From a candidate division WWE3 bacterium (GTDB taxonomy: Bacteria > Patescibacteriota > WWE3 > UBA101185 > UBA10185): a DNA stretch of 9,276 nt. The translations under genes were made by a program, and so were the position numbers. The stretch is from positions 1 through 9,276 of the forward strand of contig PXDX01000016.1 in assembly GCA_003564915.1 (NCBI GenBank), read 5' to 3'. A model generated the notes under the pieces. It saw only the letters and a program-made list of their open reading frames with translations. It was not told the DNA's origin and ran no database searches. Shown here piece after piece: positions 1-6,654 of the stretch. Numbering within the stretch: position 1 is the stretch's first letter; each line of letters starts with the position of its first letter.

Positions 1-116
1 GGATGGCCATAGTATAAAATGGATTTCAAGTCGAAAAAAGTCATTTTTGCTCTATGTGTACATAATTAAAAGAATTGTAAAAACTGGTTCAAAAACAACG
101 AGACACTAGTGTATAG
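1..116. other. Foreign sequence truncating hsdS; possible end of another mobile element
   Basis: Reading leftward, homology to HsdS stops at about 117. The remaining bases are AT-rich with stops in the hsdS frame from 91. No gene can be seen here. The minus-strand text (TGTCTCG near 106, then ACTATGGCCATCC at the window edge) has the look of the non-coding end of an insertion sequence, and some families do begin with TGT. It does not share the 36-bp end repeats of the IS21 element at 6492-8887, so it would be a different element. This is inference only; a deletion junction would look the same. Confidence 0.3.
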
Positions 117-988
117 TAGTAAAGAAATTTAGCTAATACCTTGTCGTGAAAATCACTAATTTTATAAACTCGTTGATGATAATCGAATTTTCCATTTACA
201 TAATGAATTATAGAACCAATGCCTCCTTCACCGGGAACAAGTATTGCTTCTCCATCATATGAGAAAGAATTAAGACGTTCTACCGTTTGGGATCTTACAA
301 AGAAGGGGTATTGTCCCCCCTTTATCATTTCTTCGTTATTTCTATCTCCTGTCTTTATAAACGAAACATCAGCCAACTTATTTATCTGCCACTCCCCGCT
401 AAACCCGGGTAACCGTTTTTTGCCTGTCAAGAGTTCCTGCATTGCCCCTTTTTTTATAGCACGTTTTTTTGTGATAAGTTTTTCGAGGGATTGGATGAGA
501 TTATCAAAATTATTAAGGACATTGACTATTGCCTTTTGTTCTTTTATAGGAGGTAGCGCTACTTTGATATTTTCAATAGTTCTAGAATTAAGACTTGGCA
601 CCCCGGATGCTTCGTTATGTGAAAACCAATCTATTTTTTGGAACATATAGAAAATATATTTAGGAACTACTTCTGAAAATACTTCTGTATAAAAAAGGGT
701 ATCTATAGTCCAAAAAGGGGTCTCCACATATTGAGGCATATCAATAGTGCCTTTCCGCCCGATTAGAACAGAAGGTTTATTATACAAGTGTTTGTTTGCT
801 GTCCCGATTCTTCCTCCTGTACCTAAGATGGGCACATTCCCATCATCATCAGCAACACCACTTTGGTTTTTACCGTGTCTAACTTTTAAAATATCACCTA
901 GAAGTTTAATCTCCCAATCTTCAGGGATTCTTTCCTGTTCTGTTTTTTTATACCCTTTTTTTAGTCTGGGAGAAGATACTTGTTTCAT
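89..988 (-). CDS. hsdS: Type I restriction-modification specificity subunit HsdS, C-terminally truncated
   Basis: This is the DNA-recognition subunit of a type I restriction-modification complex; it binds HsdM and supplies target specificity. In the 299-residue product, the first target-recognition domain spans about residues 21-148 (IPEDWEIKLLGDILKVRHGK, then PILGTGG). The central conserved helical region is at about 145-195 (PPIKEQKAIVNVLNNFDNLI through KKGAMQELLTGKKRLPGF). A second recognition domain starts at about 200 (EWQINKLADVSFIKTGD) and breaks off after FLYYY near residue 292, ending in TLVSRCF. Family members are usually about 400 residues, so roughly 100 C-terminal residues are missing, including the distal conserved helices. 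The start at 988 has a G-rich Shine-Dalgarno sequence about 13 nt upstream and overlaps the stop of a 12-codon mini-ORF. It lies 66 nt after hsdM on the same strand and is surely cotranscribed. Family identity is firm; whether the product works is unknown. Confidence 0.9.
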   Translation of the reverse strand: MKQVSSPRLKKGYKKTEQERIPEDWEIKLLGDILKVRHGKNQSGVADDDGNVPILGTGGRIGTANKHLYNKPSVLIGRKGTIDMPQYVETPFWTIDTLFYTEVFSEVVPKYIFYMFQKIDWFSHNEASGVPSLNSRTIENIKVALPPIKEQKAIVNVLNNFDNLIQSLEKLITKKRAIKKGAMQELLTGKKRLPGFSGEWQINKLADVSFIKTGDRNNEEMIKGGQYPFFVRSQTVERLNSFSYDGEAILVPGEGGIGSIIHYVNGKFDYHQRVYKISDFHDKVLAKFLYYYTLVSRCF

Positions 989-1023
989 CTTTTAAGATAT
1001 CCCCTTTTTTTCATTCGTATCAC
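985..1023 (-). CDS. Possible 12-codon coupling mini-ORF between hsdM and hsdS
   Basis: A GTG codon at 1023 sits 5 nt after a good Shine-Dalgarno sequence (GAGAGG). It opens a frame reading V-I-R-M-K-K-R-G-Y-L-K-R, with a stop (TGA) at 987-985. That stop overlaps the hsdS ATG in an ATGA arrangement. Because the hsdS ribosome-binding site is distant from its start, ribosomes ending this mini-ORF could re-initiate on hsdS and keep its dosage low relative to hsdM. The peptide itself resembles nothing known. The pattern is short enough to arise by chance. Confidence 0.25.
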   Translation of the reverse strand: MIRMKKRGYLKR

Positions 1024-1054
1024 TTTTTCCTCTCGTTTAAGTTTTCTTTTACAC

Positions 1055-3469
1055 CTATACAAATCCCATCTCCTTTAAATGCCCCTCTGTCTTTGCCGCT
1101 AATTCTTCCACTTCTTGCTCTATCTGTGGCAAAGTCTCTTTATACCGCTCTGCAAGCTGTTTTATTCTGTCGGAAAGCTTACTTGATATTTTATCTATTT
1201 CACTTACAATCCGGCGATCAAGTTCGTTCATCCATTTGCGTTCAATAACAAGTTCTTTGACCTCTTCAGGTTGAATAGTTGGATATTTCTCAAGGACTTT
1301 CCGTTCCAACTCTGTCTCTAAATGCTTTATCTCTTTTTTTGTTTTTGCTTCCTCCTGATACAGATCCAGATACTGATTCAATATTTTTAATTCATCAGTG
1401 AAATCCGGATCATCTTGAACTTCTTTTATTCTCCCTTTTAGAGCAGTCTTAGTAACAGACCCACTTTCACTGCAAGCGTCAGATAAAGCTCCTTCTTCCG
1501 TTCCGTGTTCTCCTTCTAACTCTTTCATCTCTACATTATACTGCTCAATCTCGTCTTTAAGATCCTCTATCTTTTCTTGCTCTGCTTTAAAATAGATCTC
1601 AGTAGCTAGTGAAACCGGAACAAGTCTCCCTTGAAGACCTTGTAACCCTTTGACCTTTTTGGTTTTTTTCTGCACCCGTACCACTTCATTCCCTACTTCC
1701 CAGCCATCAACAGTTATAATATGCATATCATCCTGAATAACTTCCTCCCAGTAAGTCATGAGAACCTGGTATAGATTATACTTATCTAAGAGATGCACAT
1801 CAGAAAAGGTATCCAAGAAGCTATCGCTAAGCTTTTTAATAATCGCTTTAGGATGATCTATTGTGTCAATATTTCTTAATTTTTCAACGGTCTTTTCTCG
1901 CCAGTCTCCAAAAGCACTGACAATTTCCTTCCGAAACCCATTAAACTCAGGATGTCTTAGAATGGTCTGCCTGATATCTTCAGCTGGTATTGATAAAACG
2001 CTATAACCTGGACGTAAAGGCTTAAAAAGCTGCTCTTTAAGTGACGGACAAACTTGCCAATAATCGTTCAACTCCTCGATATCATGATCTGGAATACCAC
2101 CTTTAAGATGAGCTTCTATATCCTGGATATCCTCCTCTTCTTGAGCGTCTATGTACCGAGGTATGTTGAGATTATATTCGTTTTCTTTTATTTCTCCATT
2201 CGATACAAAACGAGAATATTTTGGTGTTTCTTCTTGTCCATTCCAAGTGTCTATGATCTTGCGTATATCTTGTTCCCGAAGACGGTTCTTGTTCCCCTCT
2301 TTAACAAAACCCCTTGAAGCATCGACAATGAAAACACCTTTTCTCGCGGCAGCTGATTCTTTGTCAAGTACAATGATGCATGCTGGTATACCCGTTCCGA
2401 AAAACAAATTAGCTGGCAAGCCGATTATTCCTTTTATATAGCCGCGTTTTATAAGATTAGTCCGGATATCAGCTTCTACATTGCCCCGGAACAATACGCC
2501 ATGAGGTAATATAACAGCTCCCTTGCCTGTGCTTTTCAGTGACTTAATAATATGCAAAAGAAAAGCATAGTCTCCGTTTTTCTTTGGCGGTATACCAAAA
2601 CCTTCGAAACGATCATAAAGATCGTTCTCCGGATCAAAACCGTTACGCCATGCTTTATAAGAAAAAGGCGGATTGGCAACCACATAATCAAAAGTTTTCA
2701 GATCATCTCTATCACGAAATAGCGGATTAGATAAAGTGCTTTGGCCCCGTTTTATTTCTGCATCGGGTTCACCATGCAACCACATATTTAAAATAGCTAG
2801 AATTGCTGTAGCGTTTTCTAGTTCCTGGCCATAAATAGACAATCCGTGTGGAGATTCGTCAGCAACTTTAAGAAGAAGCGAGCCGCTTCCACAAGTTGGA
2901 TCATAAACAGTTTGCATTTTACCTTCTGCTTTGTTTGCTTCTATGACTTTCGCCATAACCCGCGAAACTTCTGCAGGTGTATAAAACTGACCTTTGCTTT
3001 TGCCCGATTCAACCGCGAAGTGTTTCATCAAATACTCATAAGCATCTCCTAGAAGATCATCTCCTTCAGCACGGTTTTTACTGAAATCCAGTTCAGGGTT
3101 CTCGAATATGGCAACAAGATTGGAAAGCCGGTCCTGCATATCCTTTCCTTTACCAAGCTTATCTTCATCACTGAAATCGACAGCGTTTATAATGCCCTTA
3201 AGTCCGTTAGCTTCAGCTAGCCGACTTAATACGATATTTATGCCCTCACCAATATTAGGCTTTCCTTTTAGTCTTACAAGGTCGTCAAAACTGCCTCCCT
3301 CAGGAATTATCACGAGCTCATCTTTTTTGCCACCGTATTTATCTGAAACATAACGCACAAAAAGCAGCACTAATACGTAATCTTTATATTGCGAAGCATC
3401 CATTCCGCCTCGCAACTCATCACAGCCCTGCCAGATAGAACTATAAAGTTGACTCTTTTTTATTGCCAT
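1055..3469 (-). CDS. hsdM: Type I restriction-modification N6-adenine methyltransferase subunit HsdM, long form
   Basis: This is the modification subunit: it transfers methyl from S-adenosylmethionine to adenine N6 at sites chosen by HsdS. The N-terminal HsdM domain (residues 1-140, LYSSIWQGCDELRGGMD) is followed by QFYTP at 161-165. The cofactor-binding motif DPTCGSG is at 190-196 and the catalytic NPPF motif at 266-269. The usual core ends near residue 441 (NIPRYID). About 360 further residues follow, including charged heptad-like coiled-coil stretches at about 625-655 and 695-800. At 804 residues it is much longer than the classical HsdM of about 500-550, but such long forms with a coiled-coil tail are known in the family. 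The start is firm: AAGGA lies 7 nt upstream, and the gene begins 5 nt after the stop of the small HTH gene, suggesting translational coupling. Both catalytic motifs are intact. Confidence 0.95.
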   Translation of the reverse strand: MAIKKSQLYSSIWQGCDELRGGMDASQYKDYVLVLLFVRYVSDKYGGKKDELVIIPEGGSFDDLVRLKGKPNIGEGINIVLSRLAEANGLKGIINAVDFSDEDKLGKGKDMQDRLSNLVAIFENPELDFSKNRAEGDDLLGDAYEYLMKHFAVESGKSKGQFYTPAEVSRVMAKVIEANKAEGKMQTVYDPTCGSGSLLLKVADESPHGLSIYGQELENATAILAILNMWLHGEPDAEIKRGQSTLSNPLFRDRDDLKTFDYVVANPPFSYKAWRNGFDPENDLYDRFEGFGIPPKKNGDYAFLLHIIKSLKSTGKGAVILPHGVLFRGNVEADIRTNLIKRGYIKGIIGLPANLFFGTGIPACIIVLDKESAAARKGVFIVDASRGFVKEGNKNRLREQDIRKIIDTWNGQEETPKYSRFVSNGEIKENEYNLNIPRYIDAQEEEDIQDIEAHLKGGIPDHDIEELNDYWQVCPSLKEQLFKPLRPGYSVLSIPAEDIRQTILRHPEFNGFRKEIVSAFGDWREKTVEKLRNIDTIDHPKAIIKKLSDSFLDTFSDVHLLDKYNLYQVLMTYWEEVIQDDMHIITVDGWEVGNEVVRVQKKTKKVKGLQGLQGRLVPVSLATEIYFKAEQEKIEDLKDEIEQYNVEMKELEGEHGTEEGALSDACSESGSVTKTALKGRIKEVQDDPDFTDELKILNQYLDLYQEEAKTKKEIKHLETELERKVLEKYPTIQPEEVKELVIERKWMNELDRRIVSEIDKISSKLSDRIKQLAERYKETLPQIEQEVEELAAKTEGHLKEMGFV

Positions 3470-3474
3470 AATAA

Positions 3475-3651
3475 TTATCCTTTTTTATTTTTGCTCCAAT
3501 TTTCTATCTCGCCCTTCCTAAATCTCCACTGCCCTCCAAACTTAAAACAGGGAATTTTTCCTTCCCGGCAAAGCCTACGTATCGTATAAGGATGAAGCTT
3601 CAACGCGCTTGCTACTTCTTCTACTGTAAGAAATCCTTCTATTTTTTTCAC
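3475..3651 (-). CDS. Small excisionase/MerR-like helix-turn-helix protein, likely operon regulator
   Basis: The 58-residue product starts MKKIEGFLTVEEVASALKLH and contains the hallmark of the excisionase-type (HTH_17) DNA-binding fold. TVEEVASALKLHPYTIRRLCREG forms the helix-turn-helix, followed by the wing IPCFKFGGQWRFRKGEIENW. Such proteins bind short DNA sites as architectural factors or repressors. The GTG start at 3651 is the only reasonable one: it follows GAGGAG by 2 nt, an unusually tight spacing, and an in-frame TGA lies just upstream. The TAA stop is inside the hsdM ribosome-binding region, 5 nt before the hsdM ATG, so the gene heads the hsdM-hsdS unit. A candidate promoter and a palindrome lie directly upstream. 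Its role as controller of the modification operon is inferred; an excisionase for a mobile island is the alternative. Confidence 0.85.
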   Translation of the reverse strand: MKKIEGFLTVEEVASALKLHPYTIRRLCREGKIPCFKFGGQWRFRKGEIENWSKNKKG

Positions 3652-3661
3652 TTCTCCTCAA

Positions 3662-3674
3662 TTACATTTTGTAA
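3662..3674. promoter_or_regulatory. Candidate operator palindrome at the hsdM operon promoter
   Basis: TTACATTTTGTAA is a perfect inverted repeat (TTACA, 3-nt spacer, TGTAA). It overlaps the predicted transcription start of the HTH-hsdM-hsdS unit. On the plus strand it also merges with a 10-bp-period direct repeat, ACATTTT at 3664-3670 and 3674-3680, so one DNA face carries two copies. A protein bound here would block or bend the promoter. The HTH protein encoded immediately downstream is the obvious candidate ligand, by position only. Confidence 0.4.
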
Positions 3675-3675
3675 C

Positions 3676-3704
3676 ATTTTAACACTTATTAAGAACTCTC
3701 GCAC
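3676..3704 (-). promoter_or_regulatory. Candidate extended -10 promoter for HTH-hsdM-hsdS
   Basis: The minus strand reads TGTTAAAAT: a TAAAAT -10 hexamer (3681-3676) with the TGn extension. It follows a poor -35 (GTGCGA, 3704-3699) at 17-nt spacing. The start point would be near 3669, giving a leader of about 18 nt before the GTG start codon. The extended -10 can compensate for a weak -35. It lies in the 74-nt gap after the nuclease-helicase gene, so the downstream genes may be transcribed independently of it. Confidence 0.4.
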
Positions 3705-3725
3705 GGCATATTTCCTGAAGCTTTA

Positions 3726-5660
3726 TTACCCTTCCAAAAGCCTGAAACCACTCTTACTTAAATATTCAAACGTTTCATCCAAAATTGTAAGTTTAGGCAC
3801 AAAAACTACGGTAGCTTCTCTCCCCCTTGTCAGAAGTACTCTATATGCATTCAACCTGAGCTGAAAAGGGTCTTTCACATGCGATCCTCCGGCATAGTTG
3901 CGCGCCCTGGCATTTGACCATTTATTATTCACCCGGACAAAATCAGTTCCCCAAGCCAACAGCACCGCTTCTAGTTCAAGTCCCTGGGCACCAAATTCCG
4001 TTACACAATCCTTCAATAGCCGACAAGATCGCCCGTTGGGGTCTGTCTCTTCTTCCCCGTACCAAGGCCCAAATCTTATCCGTTTGGTTGAGGGATAATC
4101 ATTGCTAACCCCAAAACTAACAAGATCTTTATCTCGAGACGAAGCAAGAACCCCGAACCTTGCTTCAGGATGTTCTGCGTAACGTTCACGCAAATAAGAC
4201 TTAGCCTGGTCAAGATCTCGCGTTATACGAAGATGATAATTGTCTCGTTCTAATTTCTGAGAAAGAATTTCATTTTTGGCAACCGGCACTCCCTCTAAAA
4301 GCTGAGCCACGAAATTATGTAAATCGCTAGCCATATGAAACCGGATTTCTTGGTCCAAATTCAATTGCGGAACTGAAAAATTTGTAATAGTCGAATTCTC
4401 GAAAACTTTTTTTACACTATCGGGAGCATAAGCAGACCATCTGTCTTTTTCTTTTGCCCCTTCAAGAGCCCTGCACCACTGGGATAATCCACCCTCTTCT
4501 CCAACATGGATTTCCTGGCCGCTGCCGATCAACCCAATTACTACGCACCACTCAGGAATCCTTTCTGCGAATTCAATAAAATGCTCTGGTTCAGACTTCC
4601 CACCACCAAACCCTGGTGTGTTTGTATGTTTCTTCCTTACTTGCTCAGCATCAAAAGCACGTTGGGCCTCATCAAAAATCAGAACGTGTTCCGGCGGCAC
4701 CAAGTGTTGCCTTGTAGAATATGTTTTTACATAATTCTTCACACCCCGCACAAACGCCTTACCCCCACCAGCGGCCCTCAGCTCATATTGCAAAACTTCA
4801 ACTAAGGGGCCATTTCCCGAAAGAAAAACTGCTGGAACAGTTGATGTCCCGTTTGCACGAGGGATAGCTAAATCATCCAGAAAATTTGCATGTGCTATCT
4901 GTAAACCTACTAAAGTTTTACCGGAACCAGGAACACCCGTAAGTAAAATTAGTTTTCGTGTCTTAGTGGCAGCAGCTTCATGAATAATGTTAGTAATAGC
5001 TTCAATAGCAGGATCTGTAGCCGCTCGTGCTCTATGTATTGGACGGATTTTCCCAGACTGCATTAATTCACGTGCCGCCTGGACAATTGTGGGTAACGGA
5101 CAATAAGCCTCGGCTGATAAAAAAGAATCGCGGGAAGGCGGCTCAAGTTGATAACCTTTTTCCGTTGTTATGATAAAATCATCAATTACATCAGGCCCTA
5201 ATATGTGAACCCCTAGCTCCTCTTCTACATATCCCTGAGCTCTCGTGGGAACCAAAAGCACGTGCACAGGGTATGTCGCACATTCTCTGTGATAAAATCT
5301 AAGATCTCTACCATAAGCTGCTGCCTGATCTATATCGGCTTGCGAAGGAACGTTTTTCCCTTTCAATTCAATAACGACGACACCACACTTAGCCAGAAAG
5401 ATTACATCCGTCCTGCGTGATTCCATCGGAAGCTCGTATTCGAGAATAGTTTCATATTTTTTCGAGGATGAACAAGCTATCAAAATCTCATTAACTTCGT
5501 TTTGTATACGAGGAATCGAATCATTCCAAGCATGTCTTTGCCCTTCACTTGCATCGGGCAGAAAACTTATGAGCTGCTCGCAGATCTTTTTTGCTTCAGT
5601 GTTGATGAATTGCGGAAAATCCGAATTCCAGCCGTAACGAGCTAAATCTTTTCTTTCCAT
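3726..5660 (-). CDS. DUF2075/Schlafen-like superfamily 1 helicase with N-terminal PD-(D/E)XK-like nuclease domain
   Basis: This 644-residue protein is likely a cytoplasmic nucleic-acid processing enzyme used in defence. The N-terminal domain (about 40-150) carries a nuclease-like signature: RRTD at 82-85, then VIELKGK at 96-102, giving D85, E98 and K100 as candidate metal-site residues. The ATPase domain has Walker A GVPGSGKT at 242-249 and Walker B VLIFDEAQ at 326-333. A motif III-like GLIGSGQE is at 376-383, FGAQGLELEAV at 556-566, and YRVLLTRGRE at 606-615, the last two matching helicase motifs V and VI. All expected motifs are present, so it looks active. The ATG at 5660 lacks a clear Shine-Dalgarno sequence. 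The in-frame stretch upstream has no usual start before a TAA at 5729-5727, so this start stands. It ends 74 nt before the HTH gene. It is not an HsdR: that is a superfamily 2 translocase of about 1000 residues. Confidence 0.88.
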   Translation of the reverse strand: MERKDLARYGWNSDFPQFINTEAKKICEQLISFLPDASEGQRHAWNDSIPRIQNEVNEILIACSSSKKYETILEYELPMESRRTDVIFLAKCGVVVIELKGKNVPSQADIDQAAAYGRDLRFYHRECATYPVHVLLVPTRAQGYVEEELGVHILGPDVIDDFIITTEKGYQLEPPSRDSFLSAEAYCPLPTIVQAARELMQSGKIRPIHRARAATDPAIEAITNIIHEAAATKTRKLILLTGVPGSGKTLVGLQIAHANFLDDLAIPRANGTSTVPAVFLSGNGPLVEVLQYELRAAGGGKAFVRGVKNYVKTYSTRQHLVPPEHVLIFDEAQRAFDAEQVRKKHTNTPGFGGGKSEPEHFIEFAERIPEWCVVIGLIGSGQEIHVGEEGGLSQWCRALEGAKEKDRWSAYAPDSVKKVFENSTITNFSVPQLNLDQEIRFHMASDLHNFVAQLLEGVPVAKNEILSQKLERDNYHLRITRDLDQAKSYLRERYAEHPEARFGVLASSRDKDLVSFGVSNDYPSTKRIRFGPWYGEEETDPNGRSCRLLKDCVTEFGAQGLELEAVLLAWGTDFVRVNNKWSNARARNYAGGSHVKDPFQLRLNAYRVLLTRGREATVVFVPKLTILDETFEYLSKSGFRLLEG

Positions 5661-5684
5661 AAGGTTGTTTCGACTTGGGCTATT

Positions 5685-5727
5685 GAATAAAAATAAAAAA
5701 GCAACTCCCAGCGTCTTGGGAATTGCT
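5685..5727 (-). terminator. Rho-independent terminator or leader attenuator, minus strand
   Basis: Arms 5700-5710 and 5717-5727 form an 11-bp stem with a 6-nt loop. In minus-strand RNA every position pairs, the one plus-strand C/A mismatch becoming a G-U wobble. A U-rich run (5700 down to about 5685) follows directly. The plus strand has no T-run after the hairpin, so the direction is clear. It sits only 25-40 nt before the nuclease-helicase start, with no recognisable minus-strand gene upstream. It may therefore be an attenuator in that gene's leader rather than the end of another gene. Confidence 0.7.
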
Positions 5728-5728
5728 T

Positions 5729-6091
5729 ATGACAAACTTCACTGACAACAGTATAGCAAAATCTCCCCCTTTCTTTTTCCATTCTACACCGACTTCTATT
5801 TTTCCTCAAGAAATACCTTTAAGTGTCCTCCTATCACAAATCTCTGGTGTCCAAGTAATACCCATGAGACCTCTCAAACAACTAAAATTTATTGAATTAA
5901 AACCAAAAACAATGGAAGGGGATTTTTTCTCTGAGTTCTTTACTTTTAAAGTATTGCGTTGTGTTTTAAGGGCTTACGAAAAACCCTCGAGCAGCTCCAC
6001 TCTTGCTGATCAGTTACCACCCGGACCTATCTTGTTCTTCATTGCAGGTCTGAACAACATAAAGAAGATTAGCTATTTTCGGGAAGTCTAG
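5729..6091 (+). CDS. Unrecognised open reading frame, 120 residues
   Basis: An uninterrupted frame begins with ATG at 5729 (MTNFTDNSIAKSPPFFFHS) and ends at TAG. The product is rich in Ser, Pro and Phe, and I recognise no domain, signal peptide or clear membrane segment. A mildly charged middle (LKFIELKPKTMEGDFFSEFF) and a short hydrophobic patch (PGPILFFIAGLNN) near the end are all that stand out. The ribosome-binding site is weak, and the start overlaps the minus-strand hairpin, which argues against a real gene. Against that, the minus strand here is broken by stops, so no better coding alternative exists. It could be a chance ORF or the remnant of a lost gene. Confidence 0.25.
   Translation: MTNFTDNSIAKSPPFFFHSTPTSIFPQEIPLSVLLSQISGVQVIPMRPLKQLKFIELKPKTMEGDFFSEFFTFKVLRCVLRAYEKPSSSSTLADQLPPGPILFFIAGLNNIKKISYFREV
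5750..5758 (-). promoter_or_regulatory. Possible extended -10 promoter for the nuclease-helicase gene
   Basis: The minus strand reads TGCTATACT: an extended -10 (TGn) plus TATACT, without a recognisable -35. Initiation near 5743 would place the hairpin at 5727-5700 in the first 45 nt of the leader, so most transcripts could stop there unless something lets polymerase pass. The evidence is one short motif in AT-rich DNA. Confidence 0.25.
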
Positions 6092-6491
6092 TTGTCGTTA
6101 ATCGGCAATTATTATCATCTCTCGTCATACTGCCGAACTAACTTGTAAATATTCCAAAAAGGTATGGCGGGGAGGAAGGGATTCCCTTTAGACTGTTTCC
6201 CCATATCCTTTATTTATAAGGCCTTTCGCTGCTAAGTGCTCTATTTGAAATGGCTTAGATTGTACGTATTTTGACATTTGTTAGCAGATGATAACCGAGT
6301 TTTTGATGTGATTATGGCAAATGTCTGGCCAAAATAGTTCCTTGCATAATTTTTAATTAAAGATTATATTAGCTGGTAGTAAACGTAATAATTTTACATA
6401 TTGATTGTCATACAAAACGCCTCTATTAGGCAAGGTTAACGTTGCTTATGTTGACACTTAAAGAACTTATCGGATTAAAGGAAACATTAGC
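6092..6491. other. Non-coding spacer between the restriction island and the IS element
   Basis: About 400 bp of AT-rich sequence with no protein-like frame on either strand. The only clear content is the tRNA-like fragment at 6165-6184. Consensus-like TTGACA hexamers at 6271 and 6451 have no good -10 at the proper distance. The stretch probably represents degraded island boundary sequence. Confidence 0.5.
6165..6184 (-). other. tRNA-Ser 3'-end fragment, probable attachment site (att) scar
   Basis: On the minus strand this reads GAATCCCTTCCTCCCCGCCA. It parses exactly as a tRNA 3' end: T-loop GAAT, T-stem strand CCCTT, acceptor strand CCTCCCC, discriminator G73, then CCA. It closely resembles the same segment of bacterial serine tRNAs, and G73 with a G1-C72 acceptor fits serine best. 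The rest of the tRNA is absent: the sequence before GAAT does not give a normal T-loop TTC or an anticodon arm. Such displaced 3' fragments are left where integrases insert elements into tRNA genes at the T-loop. By that logic the integrated element would extend to the right (above 6184), with the intact tRNA at its far end. Confidence 0.55.
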
Positions 6492-6508
6492 TAACCTCAA
6501 CGCTATAA

Positions 6509-6544
6509 TAAATTCCATACCTAGCGCTCTAGATTTTTCCATAG
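6509..6544 (+). repeat. IS21 left inner end repeat (transposase-binding motifs)
   Basis: A 36-bp segment built as TAAATTCCATA, 15 variable bases, TTTTCCATAG. It matches the complement of 8835-8870 at about 30 of 36 positions with no gaps. Two TTCCATA copies about 25 bp apart fit the multiple transposase-binding repeats at IS21 ends. A TATAAT hexamer at 6504-6509 touches its outer edge and could drive istA, though no good -35 is present. Confidence 0.75.
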
Positions 6545-6654
6545 TGAAATAAAGAATAGTAGCAGTAGTATTTCTTTCTTTTGGGCACTTTTCTTTCTTT
6601 GTTAACAATGTGGATATGTTGATAACTTCATCTTTTGGTGCGAATATAGGCATC

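Noticed and set aside
6112..6145. CGGCA/TGCCG inverted repeat with a loop of more than 20 nt
   Set aside because: The stem is only 5 bp with a long loop and no U-tract, so it is not credible as a terminator or structured RNA.
6271..6479. TTGACA hexamers at 6271 and 6451 as -35 boxes
   Set aside because: Neither has a convincing -10 at 16-18 nt; the best at 6474 (ATTAAA) matches only three of six bases.
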